Source of the DNA: Paenibacillus ginsengarvi
GTDB taxonomy: Bacteria > Bacillota > Bacilli > Paenibacillales > NBRC-103111
Reading direction: 5' to 3'
NCBI RefSeq assembly: GCF_003626695.1
Contig: NZ_RBAH01000032.1
Location: 1-64,000, forward strand
Length of the DNA stretch: 64,000 nt
Position numbers and translations under genes: made by a program. The notes under the pieces were generated by a model that worked only from the letters and a program-made list of their open reading frames with translations, was not told the DNA's origin and ran no database searches. Numbering within the stretch: position 1 is the stretch's first letter; each line of letters begins with the position of its first letter. Positions 26,214 through 34,392 of the stretch are shown in pieces.

Positions 26214-26619
26214 GCGAATTTCCCCTCTCTGAACTTGATGAATTGACAACGCTTCCAAAAAACGAGCAGCTACCTATGCAGGTGAGGGTGATGATGGATT
26301 TGTTTCTGATGCGGCAGAATGATGTTAGACCATGACCCCGATTGTTTCATTTGCTTGAAGCAGGATGAGGCAGCAGAGTTGTATCGGCTTCCCCCTTTCA
26401 TATAGTTCAGTATGCTGAACTTTTTTTAATATATTAAGTAATTCAAGAATATTACAATCGTTTTTAGCTGTCAATACATAGCTTTACATGAAAATATACA
26501 ACCAGTCGTACTGGATTCGACAGGTTGAATCGGCATGCCATTTTTTCTTGTTCGGCTTCGGGCATTGTGCGGATTGTGTGCTATACTGGGCACATGCGAT
26601 AGAAGGGGAGGGGAACAAG
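26214..26619. other. Divergent regulatory region
   Basis: About 400 bases between the minus-strand binding-protein gene and the DUF6526 gene, without a convincing gene. It contains GTTCAG-TATG-CTGAAC (26405-26420) followed by seven T, which could be a terminator or an operator, and an AT-rich stretch at 26420-26480 that may hold promoters. Confidence 0.5.
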
Positions 26620-27054
26620 GTGGACGTCCAAAACTACGGGAACCACAAGCGGCTTCACCCGCCATACCATTTCGGTTTGTCCATACTCACGCTGGCGGTA
26701 TTAATCGGCTCGATCGTCAATGCGGTTATTGCCTTTCGCAGCGGCGAAGGCCGGCTGGCGGCCTGTTTGCTGGTAGGGGTAGGAGTTGCGCTCGTTTTCT
26801 TGCTTGTATTCGTCCGCACCTATGCATTGAAGGCGCAGGATCGCGCGCTGCAGACGGAAGTGCAATTACGTCATTATATGCTAACCGGCAAGCCGATCGA
26901 CTCGCGTCTCGGCGTGCTTCAGCTTGTCGCCCTCCGGTTTGCATCCGATGAAGAGCTCGCGGAGCTTTGCAGACGGGCGGCGGAGGAGCAGCTTAGCCCG
27001 GATGCGATCAAGCGGTCGATCAAGACTTGGCGGCCCGATCAGTACCGCATCTGA
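26620..27054 (+). CDS. DUF6526-like small membrane protein
   Basis: 144 aa from the GTG at 26620, which follows GGGGAGGGG; the longer reading frame from 26488 adds residues without family likeness. Sequence VQNYGNHKRLHPPYHF, then two membrane helices at about 20-40 and 48-68, then a cytoplasmic helical part (RFASDEELAELCRRA). This matches a Bacillales family of unknown function. A strong terminator follows. Confidence 0.75.
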   Translation: MDVQNYGNHKRLHPPYHFGLSILTLAVLIGSIVNAVIAFRSGEGRLAACLLVGVGVALVFLLVFVRTYALKAQDRALQTEVQLRHYMLTGKPIDSRLGVLQLVALRFASDEELAELCRRAAEEQLSPDAIKRSIKTWRPDQYRI

Positions 27055-27122
27055 CGGTGACGCTCTTTAGGACTACATAGGTACAGGAATACCGAGGAGT
27101 TGCTTGATTTTTGAGTGTAACG

Positions 27123-27156
27123 CCGGAACCGCGCGGTTCCGGTTGTTTTCTTTTTT
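27123..27156 (+). terminator. Intrinsic terminator after the DUF6526 gene
   Basis: CCGGAACC (27123-27130), GCGC loop, GGTTCCGG (27135-27142), then TTGTTTTCTTTTTT. Confidence 0.85.
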
Positions 27157-27279
27157 GGGGATGAGTTTGGGGATGAAGTATTGACCGGTGCGTGTTAACT
27201 ATGTTAGGATCTGCTTGATTCTATTAATTCGTTCGTCGAAACAATTAATTTGCCGCGAACGAGAGTTTCAGGAGAACCG

Positions 27280-28404
27280 ATGAGGAAAAACGCAACCCAG
27301 CAAGCGATGAAGGAACGGAACAAGGCGCTGCTGCTGCATTTGCTATACGATCAAGGACCGATTTCGCGTGTCGAGCTTGCTCGTTTGACCGGGCTAAGCC
27401 CATCGACGGTGTCGATGCTGATCGAGGAATCGATCGGCGACGGCTTCGTGCATGAAATCGGAACGGTCGGCGGCAAAGTGGGGCGGAAAATGAAGATGCT
27501 GGACATCAGGCCGGACTGCGCTTATTCCATCGGCTTTGATCTGTCGAATATGGCGACCCGCTGCGTTTTGTTGGACGTTCGCGGCCATATCGTAGCCAGC
27601 GACAGGCTGGAGCGCCTGGCTGGGGAAGAGGAGCTAAAGGCGCATTTGCCGCAGCTGATCGAACAATTTGTATCGCGTCAGCGCGTGGAACGCGATTCCA
27701 TCCGTTGGATGGGCATCAGCTTGCCGGGCATTATTGACGAGGAGAACGGCATCGTCCGGCAGTCGAACTATTTGGGACTGAAACAGTTCCCCCTCGCCGA
27801 GCTTGCTTCGCAATCCGCCGGTTTTCCGGTCAGGCTGATCAACGATCTGGACGCGCAAGGTTTTGCCGAACGGTTTAGCGGCTCGGCGAAGGGGATGAGG
27901 ACGATCGTGTATATGTTGTTCGACTTCGGAGTGGGCGCCGGACTTCTAATCAATAACCAGATCTATCGCGGGGCAAACGGCCAAGCCGGCAGTATGGGTC
28001 CTTATGCCTCGTATTCGACCGGTAGATTAGCCGAAGAGCTGAAAGGCAAACATCCGGACCTGTTCGGCGGCTGCTCCGACGAGGATGCGGTCCGCAAACT
28101 CGTCGAGCTCGGCTTGAAGGGCGAAGCTCCATTCGGTCCGATGCTCGAGCGTTTGACCGAGGACATCGCCAAGTATTGCGCCACCGCGCTGCAGCTCATC
28201 AACCCGGAGCAGCTTATCCTGAACGGATGGCTGACGCGTTGCGAGCCCTACTTGGAGCGGCTGACACAGCGAATCCATCACTACGAAGCTTCGCCCAGCG
28301 GGCCGACGCCGGTTCGAGCCTCCTACTGGAACGAGTTCGGCGGCGCAGTCGGCGCGGCTTCGATCGGGCTCGATTCTTTTTTCGGCTACCACCAAATCAC
28401 GTAA
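27280..28404 (+). CDS. ROK-family transcriptional regulator
   Basis: 374 aa. The ATG at 27280 follows AGGAGAACC. An N-terminal winged helix (about 10-65, GPISRVELARLTGLSPSTVS) is followed by the ROK sugar-kinase fold (IGFDLSNMATRCVLLD, MGISLPGIID, NDLDAQGF). The usual kinase EIGH motif reads QAGS, and the zinc motif CxCGxxGC is absent from the segment GSMGPYASYSTGRLAEEL, so it is a regulator without kinase activity and probably without the structural zinc. It lies 30 bases ahead of the PIG-L gene and may be co-transcribed with it. Confidence 0.88.
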   Translation: MRKNATQQAMKERNKALLLHLLYDQGPISRVELARLTGLSPSTVSMLIEESIGDGFVHEIGTVGGKVGRKMKMLDIRPDCAYSIGFDLSNMATRCVLLDVRGHIVASDRLERLAGEEELKAHLPQLIEQFVSRQRVERDSIRWMGISLPGIIDEENGIVRQSNYLGLKQFPLAELASQSAGFPVRLINDLDAQGFAERFSGSAKGMRTIVYMLFDFGVGAGLLINNQIYRGANGQAGSMGPYASYSTGRLAEELKGKHPDLFGGCSDEDAVRKLVELGLKGEAPFGPMLERLTEDIAKYCATALQLINPEQLILNGWLTRCEPYLERLTQRIHHYEASPSGPTPVRASYWNEFGGAVGAASIGLDSFFGYHQIT

Positions 28405-28434
28405 ACGTTTAGCTTAAGAGGGGAGAGGTCTAGG

Positions 28435-29250
28435 TTGACGGAACAGCTGCGAATTATCATCATTAAGGCACATCCGGACGAAGGGGAAATTTATGCGGGC
28501 GGCACGACGGCGTTGTTCGCCGAGCTCGGTCATCAGGTGAAATTTTTGTCTTTGACAAACGGCTGCTGCGGCCATCACGAAATGTCCGGCCAAGAGCTGG
28601 TGGAGCGGAGAAAGCGGGAAGGGCTGGAGGCGGCGAAACGTCTCGGGATAGCCGAATACGAGGTATTGGACACGCCGGACGGCGAACTGCTGCCCGATAT
28701 CGCTACGCGCAAGGAGGTCGTCCGCCAAATCCGCCGCTGGAAGGCCGATATCGTGATTACGTTTCATCCCGAGAAAGGACACCATTCCGACAACCGCTAT
28801 ACCGGAGACGTTGTACGCGATGCCGCTCCTTTTGTGAACGTGCCATTGTTTGCGCCGGAAGTACCGGTTTCGGGCAAAAGCCCGGTATATATGCTGATGC
28901 CAGACTACTCGATGCTGCATCGGTACAGAGCGGATATCGCGATCGATATCGGACCGGTGCTCGAGAAAAAGCTGCTCGGCTGCGATGCGCATGCTTCGCA
29001 ATTTTACGAAAAAAAGGGCAAGCAGCACGAGGTTCCCGAAACGTGGGAAGGGCGCCGCGCTTACATTCTCCGCGATTGGTCCCGCTCGTTCTACAAGAAG
29101 GACATCATGAACGACTGTTTGGAGAAATGGTATGGAAGCGAACGCTCGGGGCTTATCGAATACGCGGAAGCGTTCGAGCTTGCCCCTTACAACATGGCGA
29201 CGCCGACCGACGAAGAGTGGCTGGAGCTGTTCCCGATGCTGAAGCGGTAA
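28435..29250 (+). CDS. PIG-L family deacetylase
   Basis: 271 aa. The TTG start at 28435 follows GGGGAGAGG. The N-terminal metal motif is AHPDEGEIYAGGT; the usual form is AHPDD, so Asp is replaced by Glu at the second acidic position. HHSDNR supplies the second metal-binding His pair. Members remove acetyl groups from N-acetylglucosamine-type sugars and conjugates. It is cytoplasmic and follows the ROK regulator, which may respond to the same amino sugar. Confidence 0.85.
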   Translation: MTEQLRIIIIKAHPDEGEIYAGGTTALFAELGHQVKFLSLTNGCCGHHEMSGQELVERRKREGLEAAKRLGIAEYEVLDTPDGELLPDIATRKEVVRQIRRWKADIVITFHPEKGHHSDNRYTGDVVRDAAPFVNVPLFAPEVPVSGKSPVYMLMPDYSMLHRYRADIAIDIGPVLEKKLLGCDAHASQFYEKKGKQHEVPETWEGRRAYILRDWSRSFYKKDIMNDCLEKWYGSERSGLIEYAEAFELAPYNMATPTDEEWLELFPMLKR

Positions 29251-29279
29251 CAGCGGTTGAAGCTTGCCCTGCAACACCG

Positions 29280-29304
29280 GACTGCCGATTTGCGGCAGTC
29301 TTTT
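29280..29304 (+). terminator. Intrinsic terminator after the PIG-L gene
   Basis: GACTGCCG (29280-29287), ATTTG loop, CGGCAGTC (29293-29300), then TTTTG. Confidence 0.8.
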
Positions 29305-29403
29305 GTTCGTGAGGCAGGATGTATCGCCATGCTTCAAATGGCAGGATTAGTCCCGAAGCCTTTGACAAATTTGCATGATCGCTGCATAATGTCGTAGACT
29401 TGC

Positions 29404-29451
29404 GGAAGCCACTTCCGGACGTTTCGGCATGCGCCGAAAGGGTCCCGGACC
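29404..29451 (+). promoter_or_regulatory. Three tandem hairpins in the leader of the NCS2 permease
   Basis: Three adjacent perfect small stems: GGAAG-CCA-CTTCC (29404-29416), TTTCGGC-ATGC-GCCGAAA (29422-29439) and GGTC-CCG-GACC (29441-29451). They end 34 bases before the permease ATG. I tested the purine riboswitch consensus by eye and it does not fit. A regulatory leader is possible, but no ligand can be named. Confidence 0.35.
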
Positions 29452-29484
29452 GATTGCGCTGGAAAGGATAGGGAATTTTTTGCC

Positions 29485-30798
29485 ATGAAACGTTCTTCGC
29501 AGCTTGAAACCTTTCTTGGCAGCCTGCAATGGCTGTTTTTCATTTTTGCCAACACCGTGGTCGTGCCTTTATCGGTCGGCGCCGCTTTCGGATTATCTGG
29601 GGAGGAGATCGCCGCCGCCATGCAACGGTCGTTTCTGCTGACCGGGGCGGCCTGTTCGCTCCAAGCGCTTATTGGTCACCGCTATCCGCTGCTCGAAGGG
29701 CATTCCGGCATGTGGTGGGGAATGCTGCTGGGCCTTGCCGGCTCGGCGCCTTCGCTCGGCTTATCGTTGACCGGAATGGGCGGCGCCGTCGCGCTAGGCA
29801 TTATCGCCTCCGGCCTGCTTACGTTCTTAATCGGGGCGACGGGTTTCAGCGGCGTGCTGGCACGGCTGTTCGGTCCTGTCGTCACGTGCGTTTACTTGTT
29901 TTTGCTGGCGCTGCAATTAACGCTTATTTTCTTCAAAGGTATGATCGGATACGTGCCCGGCCATCCGGTACGTGCGGACGTGCTTGTCTTGTCCGTGTGC
30001 GTTGCCATCCTTGTGATTATCGTGCAGTCGGGCAAAGGGGCGGTTCGCAATTACGCCGTGCTTATCGGGATTGCCGCCGGATGGATCGTATACTCGCTCT
30101 GGATTGCAGAACCGGCAGCCACCGATACAGGCACAGGTGAGGGAGGAGCGTCGCTGCTGGGCTTGTTCCCGTGGGGAACGCCGCATCTGGAATGGGGCGT
30201 CTTCTTGACGGCGATGGTCACCGGACTGCTTAATGCCTCCAACAACTTGGCCGCTATTCGCGGAGCCGACGAGCTGTACGGCCGGCGTCCCGAACCGGGC
30301 AGCTACCGGCGTTCGTTCATGCTGACGGGCGGCTTCACGTCGATTGCCGGAGCATTCGGCCTCGTGCCGTACGCTCCGTTTACCTCGACGCTGGGCTTTT
30401 TGCAGACGACGGGACTGCTGAAGCGGGCGCCGTTTATCCTCGGCTCGGCGCTATTTATCGTCGTCGGGCTGGTGCCTCCGCTTGGCGCTCACCTGTCGGC
30501 GATGCCGATGACAGTCGCCCAAGCCGTGCTGTTCGTCGCCTACTGGCCGTTGTTCGGTTCGGCGCTGCGGGCGGCTCAGGGCATAACACTTACGAACGGA
30601 GCCGTGCTGCGTCTGGCGGGCCCCGTCATCGTAGGCGTTTCCCTGATGAACGTGCCGGCCGAGGCATTTTTGAGCTTGCCGGCGCTGATTCGGCCGATGC
30701 TGAGCAACGGTCTGCTGATGGGGGTGCTGGTCGCGGTCATTTCGGAAAATGTATTCGTGCGCGGCAGCGGGCCCGCTCCGGAGAGCGGCGTCCGTTAA
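29485..30798 (+). CDS. NCS2-family xanthine/uracil-type permease
   Basis: 437 aa with about 12 membrane segments; ATG at 29485 with GGAAAGGATAGGG upstream. Signatures of the nucleobase:cation symporter 2 family include the half-helix region LLEGHSGMWWGMLLG and the later NNLAAIRGADELYG, GLVPYAPFTSTLG and GLVPPLGAHLSAMP. It imports a purine or pyrimidine base with protons. It most resembles the uracil/purine permease branch of Bacillales, but the exact base is not evident. It is convergent with kamA, with only 31 bases between the stops. Confidence 0.85.
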   Translation: MKRSSQLETFLGSLQWLFFIFANTVVVPLSVGAAFGLSGEEIAAAMQRSFLLTGAACSLQALIGHRYPLLEGHSGMWWGMLLGLAGSAPSLGLSLTGMGGAVALGIIASGLLTFLIGATGFSGVLARLFGPVVTCVYLFLLALQLTLIFFKGMIGYVPGHPVRADVLVLSVCVAILVIIVQSGKGAVRNYAVLIGIAAGWIVYSLWIAEPAATDTGTGEGGASLLGLFPWGTPHLEWGVFLTAMVTGLLNASNNLAAIRGADELYGRRPEPGSYRRSFMLTGGFTSIAGAFGLVPYAPFTSTLGFLQTTGLLKRAPFILGSALFIVVGLVPPLGAHLSAMPMTVAQAVLFVAYWPLFGSALRAAQGITLTNGAVLRLAGPVIVGVSLMNVPAEAFLSLPALIRPMLSNGLLMGVLVAVISENVFVRGSGPAPESGVR

Positions 30799-30829
30799 TC
30801 GCCCCGCCGGGCGCTTAACTTCAGGGGAA

Positions 30830-32014
30830 TTATCCGCCGATCGACCGTTTGCGCTGCCGGGGCATATCCGGCATCTCGTTGACGGACACGACTTCGGCCG
30901 TTTTTTTGTTCGGCTTTACCCACAGCTTCTCGCTGCCAGGCAAATCGTCGAACCAGGCGGCATCCTCCGGGCAGTCCAGCACCATAAACTTGCCGTATTC
31001 CCCGTCGCGCGATTGATGGTATTTCAAGTAGGCTTTGCCGTCTTCGATCGCCAGTATTTCGATTTTGCCCGACGTATGGCTCATCGACAGCCGAATCCGC
31101 TTGCCGAGCCCGGATGTGCGCGATTTCGCCATCTCGACGACCCGGTACGCCTCCTCCAGCGATAATACGAAATCGCGGTTGCCGGCGACGGGGCGGTTGA
31201 TGAAGAAGTAATAGGGCGTAACGCCCGCCCACGACAGCCGGTCGAGCAGCTCGCCGAGCACGGCCGGATCGTCGTTGATGCCCTTCAGGACGGGCGTCTG
31301 GTTAACGACGATGGCGCCGGCGTCATGCAGCGCTTCGAAGCCGCGCTTCGCTTCCGGGGTGATTTCGCGCGGGTGGTTAATATGCGCCATTACGTAAATG
31401 CGCCGCTCGGCGTCGGAAAATTCGCGGATGGCGGCAAGGAGCTCCTTGTCCTCGTAGATGCGCATCGGGTTAAACACAGGGAGCTTCGAGCCGAGCCGTA
31501 TTATTTTCACATGATCCATAGCACGCAGCCGCTCGAATATCGATCGCAGCTTGGGAGTTGCCAGAATAAGGCTGTCGCCGCCGGTCAGCAGCACATTGTT
31601 AATTTCCGGATGTTTCGCGATATAGGTGAGTCCCGGTTCCACGTCGGACATCGCTTCCTTCACGTCGTTGCGGAACAGGCGCTTGCGGAAGCAGTAGCGG
31701 CAGTAAGCGCCGCATACTTCCGAGACGATCAAGAGAGCGGTCGTCTTGTACTTGTGCTGACAGCCGGGAACGACATAATTCGTGTCCTCGTCCGACGCAT
31801 CCCAGCGCCCGTATTCCATCAGCTCGCCTTCGTTCGGAATGACCAGCTTGCGGATCGGATCATGAGGATCGTCCCAATCGATCAGGTTTAAGTAATAATC
31901 GTTGACCCGAAAGACGAATTTCTCCGTTATCGCCTTGAGCTTCTCCCTTTCCTTCTCCGGTATACGGCTGATCTTTCCAATATCCGTAATGTACTTTGGC
32001 TGAGGCATGCGCAT
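30830..32014 (-). CDS. kamA: Lysine 2,3-aminomutase family radical SAM enzyme
   Basis: 394 aa. The ATG at 32014 follows GGGAGG. The radical SAM cluster motif is CGAYCRYC (Cys101, Cys105, Cys108), after VPGCQHKY and before LLTGGDSL. The PLP-binding region near the C-terminus and the full length match the KamA/AblA family, although EF-P-type lysine aminomutases (EpmB) are shorter relatives. It converts L-alpha-lysine to L-beta-lysine in the cytoplasm. With an acetyltransferase (AblB, not seen here) this gives N-epsilon-acetyl-beta-lysine, a compatible solute. A c-di-AMP riboswitch lies upstream. Confidence 0.9.
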   Translation of the reverse strand: MRMPQPKYITDIGKISRIPEKEREKLKAITEKFVFRVNDYYLNLIDWDDPHDPIRKLVIPNEGELMEYGRWDASDEDTNYVVPGCQHKYKTTALLIVSEVCGAYCRYCFRKRLFRNDVKEAMSDVEPGLTYIAKHPEINNVLLTGGDSLILATPKLRSIFERLRAMDHVKIIRLGSKLPVFNPMRIYEDKELLAAIREFSDAERRIYVMAHINHPREITPEAKRGFEALHDAGAIVVNQTPVLKGINDDPAVLGELLDRLSWAGVTPYYFFINRPVAGNRDFVLSLEEAYRVVEMAKSRTSGLGKRIRLSMSHTSGKIEILAIEDGKAYLKYHQSRDGEYGKFMVLDCPEDAAWFDDLPGSEKLWVKPNKKTAEVVSVNEMPDMPRQRKRSIGG

Positions 32015-32241
32015 TCCTCCCGTATCGTGTTATTGGATCTATGTGATCCCCGGACCAGCCGAACCGATCTAAGCGGTTACGGCCGAGTCAGGGGGTAAAG
32101 CGTTATTCCTCCCGCAAGCCAGAATGATTTATATCCATTTACAAAATATCCATTTAAAGGATATCGAGACAAAACGAAAAGACCCGGATCAAAGGAAAAA
32201 ATCCTCTGAAAACAGGGTCTGTGGATATCGCATAAGAACGC

Positions 32242-32262
32242 AAAAAGACCCTGTCACGGGTC
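32242..32262 (-). terminator. Riboswitch expression-platform terminator upstream of kamA
   Basis: On the minus strand GACCC (32262-32258), loop GTGACA, GGGTC (32251-32247), then TTTTT. The 5' arm extends to TGACCC, which can alternatively pair with GGGTCA at 32291-32286 just behind the aptamer. This gives a terminator/antiterminator switch. Confidence 0.8.
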
Positions 32263-32292
32263 ATAACGACGAAAAAATGACGAATTGACCCA

Positions 32293-32420
32293 TCTGCTGC
32301 TGACGAGGTTAGCTGACGGACTCGGGAAAGATGGTTCCCTACGGCGATCCGTAGATCGCGCGACTCGCCCCAAAAACTTGGTTCCCCCGCTTTCCGATCC
32401 ATACAATCGGAAATTAAGCG
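32293..32420 (-). promoter_or_regulatory. c-di-AMP riboswitch (ydaO/yuaA type)
   Basis: The minus strand shows the conserved blocks of this class in the right order: GGGGGAACCAAG, TTGGGGCGAGTC, GTAGGGAACC, TTTCCCGAGTCCGTCAGC and TAACCTCGTCAGC. An outer stem CGCTT/AAGCG encloses a TTCCGAT/ATCGGAA hairpin at the 5' side. A terminator follows at once, so it should switch transcription off when cyclic di-AMP is high. It faces kamA, whose ATG is about 230 bases beyond the terminator with no other gene between. The class normally controls potassium transport, osmolyte and cell-wall genes. Confidence 0.88.
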
Positions 32421-32427
32421 TATTGCC

Positions 32428-32457
32428 AGTATAAATGAACGTCGTTTGCTTAGTCAA
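32428..32457 (-). promoter_or_regulatory. SigA promoter of the riboswitch-kamA transcript
   Basis: On the minus strand TTGACT (32457-32452), 18-base spacer, TATACT (32433-32428), directly in front of the aptamer. Confidence 0.75.
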
Positions 32458-32499
32458 GTAATTATTTCCTGTTTCCGCTATCGGAAACCGAATATGGGC

Positions 32500-32531
32500 G
32501 AAGAAAAGCGGCGGACAGTTCCGGCCGCTTT
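32500..32531 (-). terminator. Terminator of the Ugp-like ABC operon
   Basis: Minus strand: AAAGCGGC (32531-32524) pairs with GCCGCTTT (32512-32505), then TTCTTC. A second perfect hairpin, GTTTCCG-CTAT-CGGAAAC (32471-32488), lies just downstream. It separates the ABC operon from the kamA promoter. Confidence 0.7.
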
Positions 32532-32543
32532 GAGAAAATGAAG

Positions 32544-33356
32544 TCATTTGATTCCGGAATGGATAAAGCTGTTCATGAACTGCCGCTGAAATAGGATGAA
32601 CGCGACCGTCAGCGGCACGATAACGAGCAGCGTAGCTGCGCTCACTTCCGTCCATTGCGCGCCGATTTCGAACGACTGGGCGAAGATAGCCAGACCTACT
32701 GTCAGCGGACGGTTTTCTACAGAATTGGTAACGATAAGTGGCCATAGGAAATTATTCCATTGGTAGCAGACGGATACGAGACCGAAAGCGATGTAGGACG
32801 GACGGGCAAGCGGAAAGTAGATGTTCCATAATATTTGCCACTTGGAATACCCTTCGACGCAAGCGGCTTCGTCGAGTTCCCTCGGGATGGTCTTAAACAT
32901 TTGCCGCAGCAGGAATATGCCGAACGCCGACGCGAAATAAGGCATCATGATGCCAAGCTTCGTGTCTAGCAGAGATAGCTCCTTGAGGATGCTGTAATTG
33001 GGGAAGATGAGTACGTCCGGCGGTATCATGATTTGGACGAGAAACAGCAGAAACAGGACGTTTTTGGCGCGAAACTCCACGCGGGCGAACGCGAACGCAG
33101 CCATCGTTGCGGTGAGGATCTGGGCGGCGAGCACGCCGACGACGATCAAAATCGTATTGACGTAATATTGCGCGAACGGCGCAGCCGCCCATACGGCAGC
33201 GAAATTGTCGAGCGTAAAATCGAGCGAGAACGATGACGACAGCGCGACCTGCTTAGGCCGGAAGGCCGTAACCGCCACCCAAAGCAGCGGGATAAGCCAT
33301 AGCGCGGCGAGCGCCAGAAGCAGCAACCGGCCCAGCTTCAACTTTTTAAACCGCAT
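32544..33356 (-). CDS. Carbohydrate/glycerol-phosphate ABC permease (UgpE/MalG type)
   Basis: 270 aa, six membrane helices. The binding-protein-dependent transport loop EAACVEGYSKWQILWNIYFPLARP (family EAA motif, given only in part as EAACVEGY) contacts the ATPase. It is the last gene of a four-gene minus-strand operon: HAD phosphatase, binding protein, permease 1, this permease 2. The gap to the preceding gene is 36 bases. No ATPase is encoded, so a shared MsmX/UgpC-like ATPase elsewhere is expected. Confidence 0.85.
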   Translation of the reverse strand: MRFKKLKLGRLLLLALAALWLIPLLWVAVTAFRPKQVALSSSFSLDFTLDNFAAVWAAAPFAQYYVNTILIVVGVLAAQILTATMAAFAFARVEFRAKNVLFLLFLVQIMIPPDVLIFPNYSILKELSLLDTKLGIMMPYFASAFGIFLLRQMFKTIPRELDEAACVEGYSKWQILWNIYFPLARPSYIAFGLVSVCYQWNNFLWPLIVTNSVENRPLTVGLAIFAQSFEIGAQWTEVSAATLLVIVPLTVAFILFQRQFMNSFIHSGIK

Positions 33357-33392
33357 ATGATGTCCTTTCCTTTCCGTCTCACGGGCTAACGG

Positions 33393-34283
33393 TCAATTGT
33401 AATGGATTTTTTTATCGAGTCCGAAGAAATTGAGCGCCGCGAACAGCAGCAAAACCGCGATCATCACCACGGTCAGCGTGGAGGCCATCCCTTGATCCCA
33501 AAAGCCGAAAGCCGTTTCGTAAATGTAATACAGGAGTAGATTGCTCGAGTTGTTCGGTCCGCCTTTCGTCATGACGAGCAGGTGGTCGACCAGCTTGAAT
33601 GAATTCGTCAGCGCGACGATCGATACGAACAGCGTAGTCGGCATAAGCAGGGGAAACGTAATCTTGCGAAACACCGTCCATCGGCCGACGCCGTCCACTT
33701 GCGCCGATTCGTACAGATCGGGAGATATGTTCTGCAGACCGGCCAAATAAAAGATCATGAAATAGCCGGCTTCCTTCCAGATCATCATCGCGATCATCGC
33801 CCACATGACGTAGTCCGGAGAGCCCAGCCAATGGATCTCGCCCATGCCGAGACTCGTCATCGCTCTACTCAGCAAGCCGTACTTGGGCGTATAAATGAAT
33901 AGCCAGATGTTGGCTACCGCAATCATCGGAATCATCGTCGGGTAAAAAAACGCCGTCCGCATCAAACTCGTCCCGCGCATCGCTTTATTGGCGAAAATGG
34001 CCATCAGCATGGCAAGCGCCATCGATGTCGGTACGGTGCCGAGCGCAAAAAACAAGTTGTTGGTCATGACCTTGGCAAACACTTCGTCAGCGAACAGGGC
34101 GGAGTAATTGCCAAGTCCGACGAAGATCGGCTCGGGCGAGGCCAAATCGGCCTGGTAAAAGCTGAGCCGGATCGTCTTCGCAATCGGATAAAACGTAAAC
34201 AGGAGCAGGAAAAGCAGGGAGGGCAGAAGCAGCAGCCAGGCAAAAGCGTCCGTTTTCCAGCGTGAAATCGATTTGATGCCCAA
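33393..34283 (-). CDS. Carbohydrate/glycerol-phosphate ABC permease (UgpA/MalF type)
   Basis: 296 aa from the TTG at 34283, which has AGGAGG seven bases upstream; the frame is open to 34385 but that part is not family-like. Six membrane helices (AWLLLLPSLLFLLLFTFY and onward). The EAA-type loop is ESAQVDGVGRWTVFRKITFP, facing the ATPase. It pairs with the permease that follows, and with the UgpB-like binding protein it makes an importer. Confidence 0.88.
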   Translation of the reverse strand: MGIKSISRWKTDAFAWLLLLPSLLFLLLFTFYPIAKTIRLSFYQADLASPEPIFVGLGNYSALFADEVFAKVMTNNLFFALGTVPTSMALAMLMAIFANKAMRGTSLMRTAFFYPTMIPMIAVANIWLFIYTPKYGLLSRAMTSLGMGEIHWLGSPDYVMWAMIAMMIWKEAGYFMIFYLAGLQNISPDLYESAQVDGVGRWTVFRKITFPLLMPTTLFVSIVALTNSFKLVDHLLVMTKGGPNNSSNLLLYYIYETAFGFWDQGMASTLTVVMIAVLLLFAALNFFGLDKKIHYN

Positions 34284-34392
34284 AAGGGAACCTCCTAAAT
34301 CGTCTTGAACTAGAGAATAAAGGGGAGTCCCGCTGCAGCGCGTCCGGTTTACTTTCACCGCAGCGGTCTCCCCGGAAACCGGCAAGCCTTCG

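Noticed and set aside
29340-29484. Purine riboswitch before the NCS2 permease
   Set aside because: The conserved core of the purine aptamer is absent; only simple hairpins are seen.
32264-32560. Riboswitch belonging to the ABC operon at 32.5-34.3 kb
   Set aside because: The aptamer is on the minus strand but downstream of that operon and separated by a terminator, with its own promoter; it faces kamA.
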